From Porphyromonadaceae bacterium UBA2720 (GTDB lineage: Bacteria > Bacteroidota > Bacteroidia > Bacteroidales > Muribaculaceae): a stretch of DNA of 8,879 nt. The stretch is taken from NCBI GenBank assembly GCA_002353885.1, contig DEKO01000181.1, positions 19,455 through 28,333 of the forward strand, in the 5' to 3' direction. Shown piece after piece: positions 1 through 7,208 of this stretch. How positions within the stretch are numbered: position 1 is the first letter of the stretch; the number at the start of each line of letters is the position of its first letter. The notes under the pieces are model-generated. The model was not told the origin of the DNA. It did no database searches and worked only from the letters and a program-made list of their open reading frames with translations. The position numbers were made by a program, and so were the translations under genes.

Positions 1-138
1 AACACATACGTTCTATTAATTACGGACAACAATTTTAATTCCGCCAACGGGTAACTACGATTGATTCTTTGTCATCGGTGGCTTTGTCGCGAGTTCGGTC
101 GACCATGAGCCCAGGCATTTACGATCCTGCCAAAGTGT

Positions 139-1959
139 TCAGGCTCTGAAGCCTATCGACTGGCGGCGGTCGGCGTTGCTGCTCAGCAGCTCGTTGCTAC
201 AGAATGTCTCAATCTCGCCTATAGTGGCCTCCTGACCGGTGAGGATTTGATGAATCTTGCATTTGCGCACGATGTTTTCAATTTGTCCTCCCGAGAAGTC
301 ATAGCGTGCGGCAAGGCGCAATGCGTCGTCATCGCTGATGCCATTCAACATTGACTGCCACAACTTGGACTTCACATCCACATCGGGTTTGTGAAACTCA
401 ACCTTGAACAAGAATCGGCGCTCAAAGGCCGGGTCGAGGTTGGTCGTGAGGTTGGTTGTGGCTATGAGAATGCCCTCAAGTTTCTCCATTTCCTCAAGGA
501 TGATGTTCTGCATGGCGTTCTCCATCTTATCGGTCGAACGCTGTGCGTTAGCGATGCGCTGCCCAAAGATGGCATCGGCCTCATTGAACAGCAATATGGG
601 CATCACCTCGTTGGTGCCGCACAGATAGTGATAGCGACGGAACACCCTCTTGATGTTCTTTTCGGTCTCGCCCACCCACTTGCTGCGCATCGAGGCGATG
701 TCCACCTTCATGATGTCACGCCCTGACAGCCTCGCCAGTTGTAGTACAGTCTCGGTCTTGCCTGTGCCAGGTGATCCGTAGAACAGGCAGGCAATCCCCT
801 TGCGCATGCCCTGCTGCTCCAACCGTTCCTGCACATCGGCAAGGCGATCCTGACTCAGCAGTTGCCTGACTTGTGCAATTTGCACCTCATCATCGGCATT
901 ATAGTGCATCGTCTTGGCTGTGATGGTGGTGTAATCGGTCAATAATTTGGACTTTTCCACCTCTCCCGTTGTACAGCCTGACCTGCTTGGTTCATAGCCG
1001 ACAAGCAGATCATCCAACACGTGTTGCGACAGCTTCAGGAACTCAGGCTCGGCCAGACCGTCTCTAAATGCCGGTTCTAACAGACCGTTGGAGATGATAG
1101 GATGAGTGCCTTCAGTCAATGCTTGACACATCTCATCAGTGTCGGTGCTGTTTTTGAAGAATTGGCGGATTTCGTTGTAATGAACTTCCTGCAAAGCCGT
1201 GTCGGTGAATTTGTCATGGTTATAGATGGCATACATCAGCAATGACAAAACATGAGAGCCAGCAGGGTAACTCAAAGCCTCGGCACACAGCGGAAGTGAA
1301 GCATTTGCCTTGCACAACTCGGTTAACCAGCACTCGTCATTGCGGAAGTCATTGTTTTCATCGTCAAAACTTTTGTCAAGTCGTTTGACAATGCGTTTAA
1401 CAAGACTCTGCGTTGTCAGTCCCTCTAAAGGCTCTGGAACGAAGACTTGGTTGTGGCTAAGCGACTCGACAACACCACGTTCAAGCAAAAAAGTGTCGCA
1501 GTTGCTTGAGAACTCGTAGACCGATCCTCGTCTCACCCATCGTTTCTCAAGCAGGCCTTCGATGTCATCAGCATACATCATGACGCTCAGACATCGGCAG
1601 TCAAAGTAGACACACAGATCGCTGTAGGACATGGGATGCCCTCTCTCGATGAGAACGGCGAGAACGAGAACTTGCATGGGAGTCATCGACAGGGTCGAGC
1701 ATAGATAGGTCACAGCATCTTTGCTGTCATCCCAAAATTTTTGGCACAGGCGCGAGTCGTGCGCAAGATCAAGAACATGGTCTAAGGCCGAGACGATGGT
1801 CCATGTTTGCTTCTTGCTCTTTGTCTTGTTGCCTGTGAGGGTAGTGGTTGTGTCGTTCATAGTTAGAGATAAAGTTTGTGGGGTTTGACTGTTGTTGCTG
1901 TCGGCAGTTGCCGGGTTTGACCCTGAGGTCGAGTGTATTATGGTGTTTTTTTTCTTCAT
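139..1959 (-). CDS. AAA+ ATPase (classic AAA/Ycf46-like) with winged-helix-like N-terminal region
   Basis: A 606-residue protein with one C-terminal AAA+ module. Visible motifs are Walker A GSPGTGKT (395-402), an aromatic pore-loop-like KWVGE (427-431), Walker B-like ILLFNEAD (455-462), sensor 1 TTN (501-503), arginine-finger candidates R514/R515, and a sensor-2 region with SGG (556-558). The pore loop suggests that it threads or remodels a protein, but the substrate is unknown. Residues about 90-165 look like a winged helix (a helical stretch, then RRGSVYEF as a possible wing). Residues 165-380 are helical and unrecognised. The first ~48 residues are Ser/Thr/Asn-rich and probably disordered. 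The start at 1959 gives MKKKN; an alternative is Met34 at 1858-1860. Asn459 stands where Walker B normally has Asp; the catalytic Glu460 is kept. It is transcribed alone, divergent from the glycosyltransferase. ATPase fold sure; role unknown. Confidence 0.9.
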   Translation of the reverse strand: MKKKNTIIHSTSGSNPATADSNNSQTPQTLSLTMNDTTTTLTGNKTKSKKQTWTIVSALDHVLDLAHDSRLCQKFWDDSKDAVTYLCSTLSMTPMQVLVLAVLIERGHPMSYSDLCVYFDCRCLSVMMYADDIEGLLEKRWVRRGSVYEFSSNCDTFLLERGVVESLSHNQVFVPEPLEGLTTQSLVKRIVKRLDKSFDDENNDFRNDECWLTELCKANASLPLCAEALSYPAGSHVLSLLMYAIYNHDKFTDTALQEVHYNEIRQFFKNSTDTDEMCQALTEGTHPIISNGLLEPAFRDGLAEPEFLKLSQHVLDDLLVGYEPSRSGCTTGEVEKSKLLTDYTTITAKTMHYNADDEVQIAQVRQLLSQDRLADVQERLEQQGMRKGIACLFYGSPGTGKTETVLQLARLSGRDIMKVDIASMRSKWVGETEKNIKRVFRRYHYLCGTNEVMPILLFNEADAIFGQRIANAQRSTDKMENAMQNIILEEMEKLEGILIATTNLTTNLDPAFERRFLFKVEFHKPDVDVKSKLWQSMLNGISDDDALRLAARYDFSGGQIENIVRKCKIHQILTGQEATIGEIETFCSNELLSSNADRRQSIGFRA

Positions 1960-1999
1960 ACGCTTTTGTTTTGGTTAATAATTATTTTAATTATCACGA

Positions 2000-2023
2000 T
2001 ACATGTTGCATTTGGCACATGTA
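2000..2023. repeat. Inverted repeat upstream of the ATPase gene (possible operator)
   Basis: Perfect 7-bp arms TACATGT (2000-2006) and ACATGTA (2017-2023) flank a 10-nt spacer. The site lies 41-64 nt upstream of the ATPase start, where a repressor or activator would act. Each arm contains the palindrome ACATGT. This could be an operator or a leader hairpin. The function is inferred from position only. Confidence 0.4.
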
Positions 2024-2194
2024 ATCACTTGTAGTTCTTCAGCATGTCAATGAGCTCTTGTTGATTGTCTCAACGGTTGGAAGGAAAGTATTTTTTTTTA
2101 AATACACAAATTATTGATGTTAAAAAAAGTAAATCAAAAAGTAACTTATTGATATCGAATATGTTGTGATAATTTGTGCCGTTTTCATCGCTTT

Positions 2195-2228
2195 TTTGAG
2201 TCGTTTTGCGAGTTTTTTTGTAATTTTG
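2195..2228 (+). promoter_or_regulatory. Putative promoter for the GT2-radC operon
   Basis: TAATTTTG at 2221-2228 fits the Bacteroidota -7 box TAnnTTTG. A TTTG at 2195-2198 could serve as the -33 box, but the 22-bp gap is slightly longer than the usual 19-21. Transcription would start near 2233, leaving a leader of roughly 85 nt before the glycosyltransferase. The local AT-richness makes chance matches more likely. Confidence 0.5.
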
Positions 2229-2320
2229 CACATTGAGAATTGATTCACAGGCCAAATGAAGAATCGGTCCTCTACGCCGCGACATCTGTCGTTGCCTCAT
2301 TAATCCTTAATTAGAACAAT

Positions 2321-3319
2321 ATGCCCTATTTTTCAGTCATAGTACCCGTGTACAACCGGCGCGACGAGGTGGACGACCTGTTGCGTAGCCTATCGGCACA
2401 GACCGTCAAAGACTTTGAGGCCATCTTGGTTGAGGATGGCTCAACCGAGCCCTGTGGCGATATCGTCGAGCGATATAGCGACCAGATTGATGTCCATTAT
2501 TATTATAAGGATAACGAGGGGCGAAGCATCGCTCGCAACCACGGCATTGAACGTGCGGTGGGCGACTACTTTGTGTTCTTCGACAGTGATTGTGTCATTC
2601 CGCCCGACTACTTTGCCAATCTGCAAAAGGCTCTGCGTGAGCATTATGTTCCTTGTTTCGGTGGCCCAGATGCCGCTGGTGACGACTTCAGTGACTTGCA
2701 GAAGGCCATCAGCTTCTCAATGACCGCCTTCCTCACCACCGGAGGCATCCGTGGCGGCAAGGTGCAGCTTGAGAAATTTGTTCCGCGCTCGTTCAACATG
2801 GGCTATTCTCGCCAGGTGTGGGAACGTGTGGGCGGCTTTCGCGAGATGTTCAGCGAGGACATCGACATGAGCACCCGCATACGTCAGGCAGGTTTTGACA
2901 TCCGTCTGATCCGTGAGGCATGCGTCTATCACAAGCGCCGCACCAGCCTAGCCAAATTTGCCCGACAGACCCACGTGTTCGGGATGTCACGCATCACACT
3001 CAAGCTGCTCTACCCCGACAGTCTCAAGCTTGTGCACACGCTGCCTGCCGTATTTGTTCTGGGCTGTTTGGGGCTGATTCTGCTGGCCATCTTCTGGCGT
3101 TGGTGGGCCATCTTACCATTGTTGCTCTATGCTGTGCTGTTGTGGGTGAGCGCACTGATCAAGACGCGCAGCCTGAAGATTTCGCTCATGGCAGTGGTCA
3201 CGAGCTTTGTGCAGCTGGGCAGCTATGGCATCGGCTTCATCCGTGCCTATGTCTGGAAGATTCTTCTGGGCCATGGCCGTGACATCAACCAGGAGATTGC
3301 CATGCGCAAAGGCAAATAG
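2321..3319 (+). CDS. Membrane-anchored family 2 glycosyltransferase
   Basis: A 332-residue GT-A fold glycosyltransferase that probably transfers a sugar from a nucleotide donor to a surface glycan or lipid acceptor at the inner membrane; donor and acceptor are unknown. The N-terminus FSVIVPVYNRRDEVDDLL is the GT2 nucleotide-binding strand, followed by EDGS (38-41), the metal-binding DSD (88-90) in FVFFDSD, and SEDID (178-182) as the acceptor/catalytic-base region. Three hydrophobic segments near 241-260, 262-282 and 288-308 anchor the C-terminus in the membrane. The start at 2321 puts the conserved strand right at the N-terminus, so no upstream start is needed. It is 26 nt from radC with no terminator between, so the two are probably co-transcribed. 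This is a chromosomal neighbourhood more than an evident shared pathway. Confidence 0.93.
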   Translation: MPYFSVIVPVYNRRDEVDDLLRSLSAQTVKDFEAILVEDGSTEPCGDIVERYSDQIDVHYYYKDNEGRSIARNHGIERAVGDYFVFFDSDCVIPPDYFANLQKALREHYVPCFGGPDAAGDDFSDLQKAISFSMTAFLTTGGIRGGKVQLEKFVPRSFNMGYSRQVWERVGGFREMFSEDIDMSTRIRQAGFDIRLIREACVYHKRRTSLAKFARQTHVFGMSRITLKLLYPDSLKLVHTLPAVFVLGCLGLILLAIFWRWWAILPLLLYAVLLWVSALIKTRSLKISLMAVVTSFVQLGSYGIGFIRAYVWKILLGHGRDINQEIAMRKGK

Positions 3320-3345
3320 ACCACGCTACGCGCTGAGCAACACTA

Positions 3346-4092
3346 ATGTCTCATCCAAACACGACTCAAATGAATCAAGAATATGATGTCGAATATCGCC
3401 GTTCCCGGCCTCTGCAGCAGTGTGTAGCCGAGGATGAGCGGCCGCGCGAGAAGGCCAAGGCCTATGGCTTCGGGTCACTGACACTGAGCGAGCTCTTTGC
3501 ATTGCTCATCGGCAGTGGTGCCGTGGGCGAGAATGTTGTCGAGTTGTGCCAACGCATACTCAATGAGCATGACAACAAGCTCTACAAGATAGCTCGTTTG
3601 AGCATCAACGACCTTGTGCGCCGATACCGTGGCATCGGCGAGGTAAAGGCCATCGAGATCTTGGCGGCACTCGAGTTGTCTCGTCGCTACCAGCTGGAGC
3701 GTTTCGACGATGAGTACCAAGTCACGACCAGCAAGGATGCCTACGACCTGCTCAGCGCCAAGATGGGCGCCTTGCCGCACGAGGAGATATGGATTGTGAT
3801 GCTCAACCGCAGCAAGCATGTGCTGGGTGTGGAGCGCATCAGCAGTGGCGGAACATCGCTGGCTGTCGGCGACCTCAAGATGATTCTCAAGCCAGCCATC
3901 GAGCACCTGTCCGACTCCATCATCCTGGCGCACAACCACCCCAGCGACAGCGTGCGGCCCAGCATGCAAGACAACGAGTTGACCAAGAAGGTGGCAGCCG
4001 CATGTCGCACGATGGACATGCAGCTGCTTGACCACATCATCGTTTGCCGAGGTGGCCGTTACTACAGCTACAACGACAACGGTGCGCTCTAA
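3346..4092 (+). CDS. radC: RadC family JAB/MPN-domain protein
   Basis: 248 residues, close to the usual RadC length. The N-terminal part has the family signature EDERPREK (29-36) and a helix-hairpin-helix-like segment YRGIGEVKAIEILAALELSR (94-113), which suggests DNA contact. The C-terminal JAB domain carries the metal-binding JAMM motif: Glu146/147, HNHPS (196-200) and Asp209. RadC was once linked to DNA repair, but its biochemical role is unsettled; genomic radC copies are often housekeeping, while paralogues sit on mobile elements. There are three possible starts (3346, Met9, and none further that keeps the signature); 3346 is used because it is the first ATG after the upstream stop, and the ~20 residues before the conserved part are variable in the family. 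It is the second gene after the glycosyltransferase and converges with dnaB. Confidence 0.95.
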   Translation: MSHPNTTQMNQEYDVEYRRSRPLQQCVAEDERPREKAKAYGFGSLTLSELFALLIGSGAVGENVVELCQRILNEHDNKLYKIARLSINDLVRRYRGIGEVKAIEILAALELSRRYQLERFDDEYQVTTSKDAYDLLSAKMGALPHEEIWIVMLNRSKHVLGVERISSGGTSLAVGDLKMILKPAIEHLSDSIILAHNHPSDSVRPSMQDNELTKKVAAACRTMDMQLLDHIIVCRGGRYYSYNDNGAL

Positions 4093-4095
4093 GTG

Positions 4096-5655
4096 TCAGA
4101 AGGGCACTTTGGGCTCGTCGGGGCCAGCGGTGAAAAAGTCGGGATTAGTCGGCGGTGGTGCGAATGGTGCCCCTTGCATGTCCATGGCATCGTCGGTCTG
4201 ACTGTTCATCTTTGAGGGTATGATGCTCTCAGTGCTCGCAGCCAGGTTGTAATTCTCGTCCCAGTTCTCAAAGCGGGTATACTGCTTACGGAACCTGAGT
4301 TTGACATCCCCCACTCCACCGCTACGGTGCTTGGCGATGATAAACTCGGCCAGTCCTCTGATGTCGTTGCCCTCGGCATCCTCTCCGCTCCTGAGATAGT
4401 ATTCCGGCCGATGGATAAAGCACACGATGTCGGCATCTTGCTCGATAGCTCCACTCTCACGCAGGTCGCTCAATTGCGGGCGTTTCCCATTCTTGTCGTC
4501 TCGTGTCTCGACACTGCGGTTGAGCTGCGACAGGGCAATGATGGGAATGTTCAATTCCTTGGCCAGTCCCTTGAGGCTTCGCGAGATGGTGCTAACCTCC
4601 TGCTCACGGCTGCCGAACTTCATTCCCGAGGCATTCATGAGCTGGAGGTAGTCGATGATGATGACTTTGACCCCATGCTCGCGGACCAGTCGTCTCGCCT
4701 TGGTGCGAAGCTCAAAGACCGAGAGCGATGGCGTGTCGTCGACATATAGTGGTGCAGAATAGAGCAGTTTGGTTCGAGCCATGAGATTGTCCCACTCGGG
4801 CTGAGAGAGCTGTCCACTCTTGATTTTCTCGCTTTCGAGCTCACACACGTTGCTGATGAGACGATTGACCAGCTGCAGGTTGCTCATCTCGAGTGAGAAA
4901 ATGGCGACCGGCGACGAGAAGTCGACAGCCATGTTCTTGGCCATCGAGAGCACCAATGCCGTCTTACCCATTGCCGGGCGTGCAGCGATAATGACCAAGT
5001 CGCTGTTCTGCCATCCACCGGTCATTTTGTCCAGGTCATGGAATCCGGTCTGCAGTCCGCTCAATCCACTCTCATTGTTCGATGCCTCCTCAATCTTCTT
5101 GAGCGCCTGGGCGATGATGGGGTCAATCTGTATCACATCACGCTTGAGCGTAGTCTTTGAGATCTCAAACAGGCCGCCCTCGGCCTCCTGCATCAGGTCA
5201 TAGACATCAATCGACTCGTCAAACGCCTTCTGCTGAATCATGCTGCTGAAGCGGATAAGTTCGCGTGCGATATACTTCTGTGCGACGATGCGCGCATGGA
5301 ACTCAACGTTGGCGGCACTTGACACTCGTCCTGTGAGCTCGCTGATGCGCAAAGGTCCTCCTGCCTCGTCAAGTGTCCCGTCCGAGCGCAGCTGCTCGGT
5401 GACGGTGAGCATGTCGATGGGCCTTTGCCTGGCACCGAGCGACACGATTGCCGAGTAAATCTTTTGGTTGGCGTTGTCATAGAAGCTCTCGGGCTTGAGG
5501 ATGTCACTGACGATGCTGTAGGCGTCCTTCTCGAGCATGAGGGCACCCAGCACTGCCTCTTCGATCTGCAGGTCTTGTGGCTGCAATTTGCCAAACTCGC
5601 TCACGACCTGTGGCTCGTGTTGCGGACGGCGACGATATTGTCTGTCTTCGGGCAT
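4096..5655 (-). CDS. dnaB: Replicative DNA helicase DnaB
   Basis: 519 residues. DnaB is the hexameric 5'-3' helicase that unwinds the replication fork and recruits primase. The N-terminal domain spans about 25-170 (PQDLQIEEAVLGALML at 26-41). The RecA-like motor domain begins near 195. Walker A is ARPAMGKT (225-232), Walker B IIIDYLQLM (332-340, Asp335), the motif-3/H4 stretch SQLNR (376-380) then SDLRESGAIEQDADI (396-410), and an AKHRSG segment (441-446) with Arg444 as the expected arginine finger. The C-terminal tail (~475-519) is Pro/Asn-rich and disordered, as is common. No intein interrupts it. The start at 5655 gives a normal N-terminal extension. It is monocistronic as far as seen, with a long repeat-containing leader and a clear promoter at 5833-5863. 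Confidence 0.97.
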   Translation of the reverse strand: MPEDRQYRRRPQHEPQVVSEFGKLQPQDLQIEEAVLGALMLEKDAYSIVSDILKPESFYDNANQKIYSAIVSLGARQRPIDMLTVTEQLRSDGTLDEAGGPLRISELTGRVSSAANVEFHARIVAQKYIARELIRFSSMIQQKAFDESIDVYDLMQEAEGGLFEISKTTLKRDVIQIDPIIAQALKKIEEASNNESGLSGLQTGFHDLDKMTGGWQNSDLVIIAARPAMGKTALVLSMAKNMAVDFSSPVAIFSLEMSNLQLVNRLISNVCELESEKIKSGQLSQPEWDNLMARTKLLYSAPLYVDDTPSLSVFELRTKARRLVREHGVKVIIIDYLQLMNASGMKFGSREQEVSTISRSLKGLAKELNIPIIALSQLNRSVETRDDKNGKRPQLSDLRESGAIEQDADIVCFIHRPEYYLRSGEDAEGNDIRGLAEFIIAKHRSGGVGDVKLRFRKQYTRFENWDENYNLAASTESIIPSKMNSQTDDAMDMQGAPFAPPPTNPDFFTAGPDEPKVPF

Positions 5656-5665
5656 AATGTAATCT

Positions 5666-5721
5666 TAGACTTTAGACGCTAGACGCTAGTTTTTAGTTGT
5701 TAGTTCTTAGTTCTCAGCTAT
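5666..5721. repeat. Heptamer tandem array (seven TAGNNNN units)
   Basis: Seven consecutive 7-nt units start with TAG in exact register: TAGACTT, TAGACGC, TAGACGC, TAGTTTT, TAGTTGT, TAGTTCT, TAGTTCT (5666-5714), then a decayed CAGCTAT (5715-5721). The array begins 10 nt upstream of the dnaB start codon and lies inside the predicted dnaB leader. Adjacent units are identical in two places, as expected of slippage expansion. I recall similar heptamers between Bacteroidales genes but cannot verify that here. Confidence 0.85.
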
Positions 5722-5722
5722 A

Positions 5723-5822
5723 AGCCTTTTAAAAGCCTCTGGCTATTGCTCTTAGCCTTTTAAAAAGCTTTCAGCTTTTTGCCTTTTAAAAGCCTTTGGC
5801 TTTTGCTTTTAGCCAAAAGGCC
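5723..5822. repeat. Tandem hairpin-forming repeat units, ~27-31 nt
   Basis: Three imperfect units begin (A)GCCTTTTAAAA: 5723-5753, 5754-5780 and 5781-5810, with a partial fourth at 5811-5822. Each contains a short hairpin with a 3-nt loop. Unit 1 pairs 5731-5737 with 5741-5747 (one mismatch). Unit 2 pairs AAAAAGCT (5762-5769) with AGCTTTTT (5773-5780), a perfect 8 bp. Unit 3 pairs AAAAGCC (5788-5794) with GGCTTTT (5798-5804), a perfect 7 bp. All lie in the predicted dnaB leader. Confidence 0.85.
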
Positions 5823-5832
5823 AATAGCGGTG

Positions 5833-5863
5833 CAAAGTTAATGCTTCTTTCTGTGTCGGCAAA
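5833..5863 (-). promoter_or_regulatory. dnaB promoter
   Basis: Read on the minus strand, TTTG (5863-5860) and TAACTTTG (5840-5833) are 19 bp apart, an almost ideal Bacteroidota -33/-7 pair. Transcription should start near 5828, giving a dnaB leader of about 170 nt made mainly of the two repeat arrays. No other site in the region fits as well. Confidence 0.8.
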
Positions 5864-5919
5864 GCGGCTGACGTCAAAAGATATTCACACGTTATTAACA
5901 TCGCCATTGCAAAAAGAAT

Positions 5920-5951
5920 TTTCGGCATTCGAATAAAAAGTATTAACTTTG
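5920..5951 (+). promoter_or_regulatory. Promoter of the GlmU-like gene, nearly leaderless
   Basis: TAACTTTG at 5944-5951 is a perfect TAnnTTTG -7 box and is the same octamer as the divergent dnaB box. The -33 position carries only a partial match (TTTC, 5920-5923, 20 bp upstream). The start codon is at 5961, just 9 nt after the box, so the mRNA leader would be only a few nucleotides. This also supports 5961 as the true start, because an upstream TTG start at 5949 would lie inside the -7 box. Confidence 0.7.
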
Positions 5952-5960
5952 CGGCGCACT

Positions 5961-7145
5961 ATGAAACGTAACATCATCATCTTTGACGACACCGAGGTGC
6001 GTCGTCACCTGCTGCCGCTGAGCTACACACGGCCCGTGGCCCACTTGCGTGTGGGCATCACCACCATCGACGAGAAGTGGCGTTCGATGCTGGGCGAAGC
6101 TACCTACAGTTACTTGACCGTGCCATACCTCAAGGGCAAGTATCCGCTGAAGGCCCGTCGCGACAACCTGTTGGTTGCCGGCCACGTTATCCCCACCCCA
6201 GAATTAGCCCAGCAAGTGCTGCAACTGCAGCATGGTGAGGCCTTGATGGTAGGTGAGGACCTGATTGCCTTCAATGGCTCGGCTCACGACTTCGATGCCC
6301 GTCACTGGAGCAATGTGGTCTATCCCGGGCAGAAGCCTGACATGATAACACGTCCCTACCACCTGTTTCTGCTCAACGGCAAGGTGCTTGAGGCCGACTT
6401 TGACCGTCTGACGTCGGGCCGCCAGTCGCAGCCCTTGTCTGAGACTAACATTGTGATTGGTGACCGCAACCGCATCTTCATCGAGGAGGGTGCTTGGGTC
6501 GAAGGGGCATACTTGAACACTCACGATGGTCCCATCTACCTGGGACGTGACACCGAGGTGATGGAGGGCGCGATGATCCGTGGAGCGTTTGCTGCCTGCG
6601 ATCATGCCAAGGTGCGTATGGGCGCCAAGGTCTATGGCGCGACCACGCTAGGCCCCTACTGCAAGATTGGCGGTGAGGTCGAGAACACGGTGATGATTGG
6701 CTACAGCAACAAGGCCCACGACGGTTTTCTGGGCGACGCGGTCATCGGCGAGTGGTGCAACCTGGGTGGCGGCACCACGGCTAGCGACCTAAAGAACGAC
6801 TACAGTGAGATTAAGGTGTGGGACTATGTTGACCAGCGTTTTGTTCGCACCGGGCTTCAGTTCTGCGGCCTGATCATGGGCGACCACAGCAAAACTGGTG
6901 TCAACTGCATGATCAACACAGCCACCGTGCTAGGCGTGGGAGTCAACATCCATGGTGCCGGCTTCCCGCGCAACTTTGTGGCCTCGTTCCAGGAGGGCAG
7001 CGCCTCAGCCGGTTTCAAAGATGTGCCCCTGCAAGCGTTCATGGGCATCGCCGAGCGCATGATGGCCCGCCGCAACGTGCAGCTGACCGATGCCGACCGC
7101 GACATCTTCACCGCCATCTACAACCTGAGCGACCGCTACAAGTGA
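5961..7145 (+). CDS. GlmU-like bifunctional protein (Bacteroidota alternative GlmU family)
   Basis: 394 residues. It probably supplies UDP-N-acetylglucosamine by acetylating glucosamine-1-phosphate and adding UMP, feeding peptidoglycan and LPS. Family assignment is from memory of the TIGR03991-type alternative GlmU. The N-terminus (MKRNIIIFDD, SYTRPVAHLRVG at 21-32) is characteristic and lacks the LxAGxGTRM loop of classical GlmU. From ~165 onward the protein shows hexapeptide left-handed beta-helix turns (IGDRN, IYLGRDTEV, VRMGAKVYG, YCKIGGEVE). A GlmU-like stretch follows: MIGYSNKAHDGFLGDAVIG (245-263), then NLGGGTTASDLKN (267-279). H253 lies where the acetyltransferase active site would be. 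The start at 5961 is preferred over TTG 5949 because the latter overlaps the promoter. It is divergent from dnaB; no evident terminator follows. Acetyltransferase-type beta-helix sure; bifunctionality inferred. Confidence 0.88.
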   Translation: MKRNIIIFDDTEVRRHLLPLSYTRPVAHLRVGITTIDEKWRSMLGEATYSYLTVPYLKGKYPLKARRDNLLVAGHVIPTPELAQQVLQLQHGEALMVGEDLIAFNGSAHDFDARHWSNVVYPGQKPDMITRPYHLFLLNGKVLEADFDRLTSGRQSQPLSETNIVIGDRNRIFIEEGAWVEGAYLNTHDGPIYLGRDTEVMEGAMIRGAFAACDHAKVRMGAKVYGATTLGPYCKIGGEVENTVMIGYSNKAHDGFLGDAVIGEWCNLGGGTTASDLKNDYSEIKVWDYVDQRFVRTGLQFCGLIMGDHSKTGVNCMINTATVLGVGVNIHGAGFPRNFVASFQEGSASAGFKDVPLQAFMGIAERMMARRNVQLTDADRDIFTAIYNLSDRYK

Positions 7146-7208
7146 ACGGTAGCAAATGCCCCCTGGTTTGTGACGTGATTTCAAAACAATCCGCAATTGA
7201 ACAATATT

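Larger units (their letters stand above)
1960..2320. other. AT-rich divergent intergenic region
   Basis: 361 bases between the divergent ATPase and glycosyltransferase starts, much richer in A+T than the genes on either side. It holds an inverted repeat near the ATPase (2000-2023), a weaker all-A/T inverted repeat (1978-1994), a direct repeat TTATTGAT at 2111-2118 and 2146-2153, a T-run at 2091-2099, and a promoter-like site facing right (2195-2228). I see no convincing gene here and no clear -7 box for the leftward ATPase gene. Confidence 0.7.

Noticed and set aside
1..138. Short open plus-strand frame (39-149) downstream of the ATPase gene, with ATG at 105
   Set aside because: Only 14 codons from the ATG, no recognisable protein motif, no promoter and it overlaps the ATPase 3' end.
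2070..2300. 76-codon minus-strand frame in the AT-rich intergenic region
   Set aside because: Low-complexity Lys/Asn-rich composition from AT-rich DNA, no family resemblance, and it overlaps the promoter region of the glycosyltransferase.
3475..4035. 186-codon minus-strand frame inside radC
   Set aside because: Shadow of radC; the radC frame carries clear JAMM and RadC motifs.
5666..5822. CRISPR-like array
   Set aside because: Repeats are adjacent without unique spacers and no cas genes are present; they are tandem repeats.
5881..5889. DnaA-box-like ATATTCACA upstream of the dnaB promoter
   Set aside because: One mismatch to TTATNCACA, a single copy, and no cluster of boxes or other origin features.
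5949..5960. TTG start for the GlmU-like gene adding four residues
   Set aside because: The TTG lies inside the predicted -7 box; ATG 5961 gives the family's usual MKRNIIIFDD-like start.
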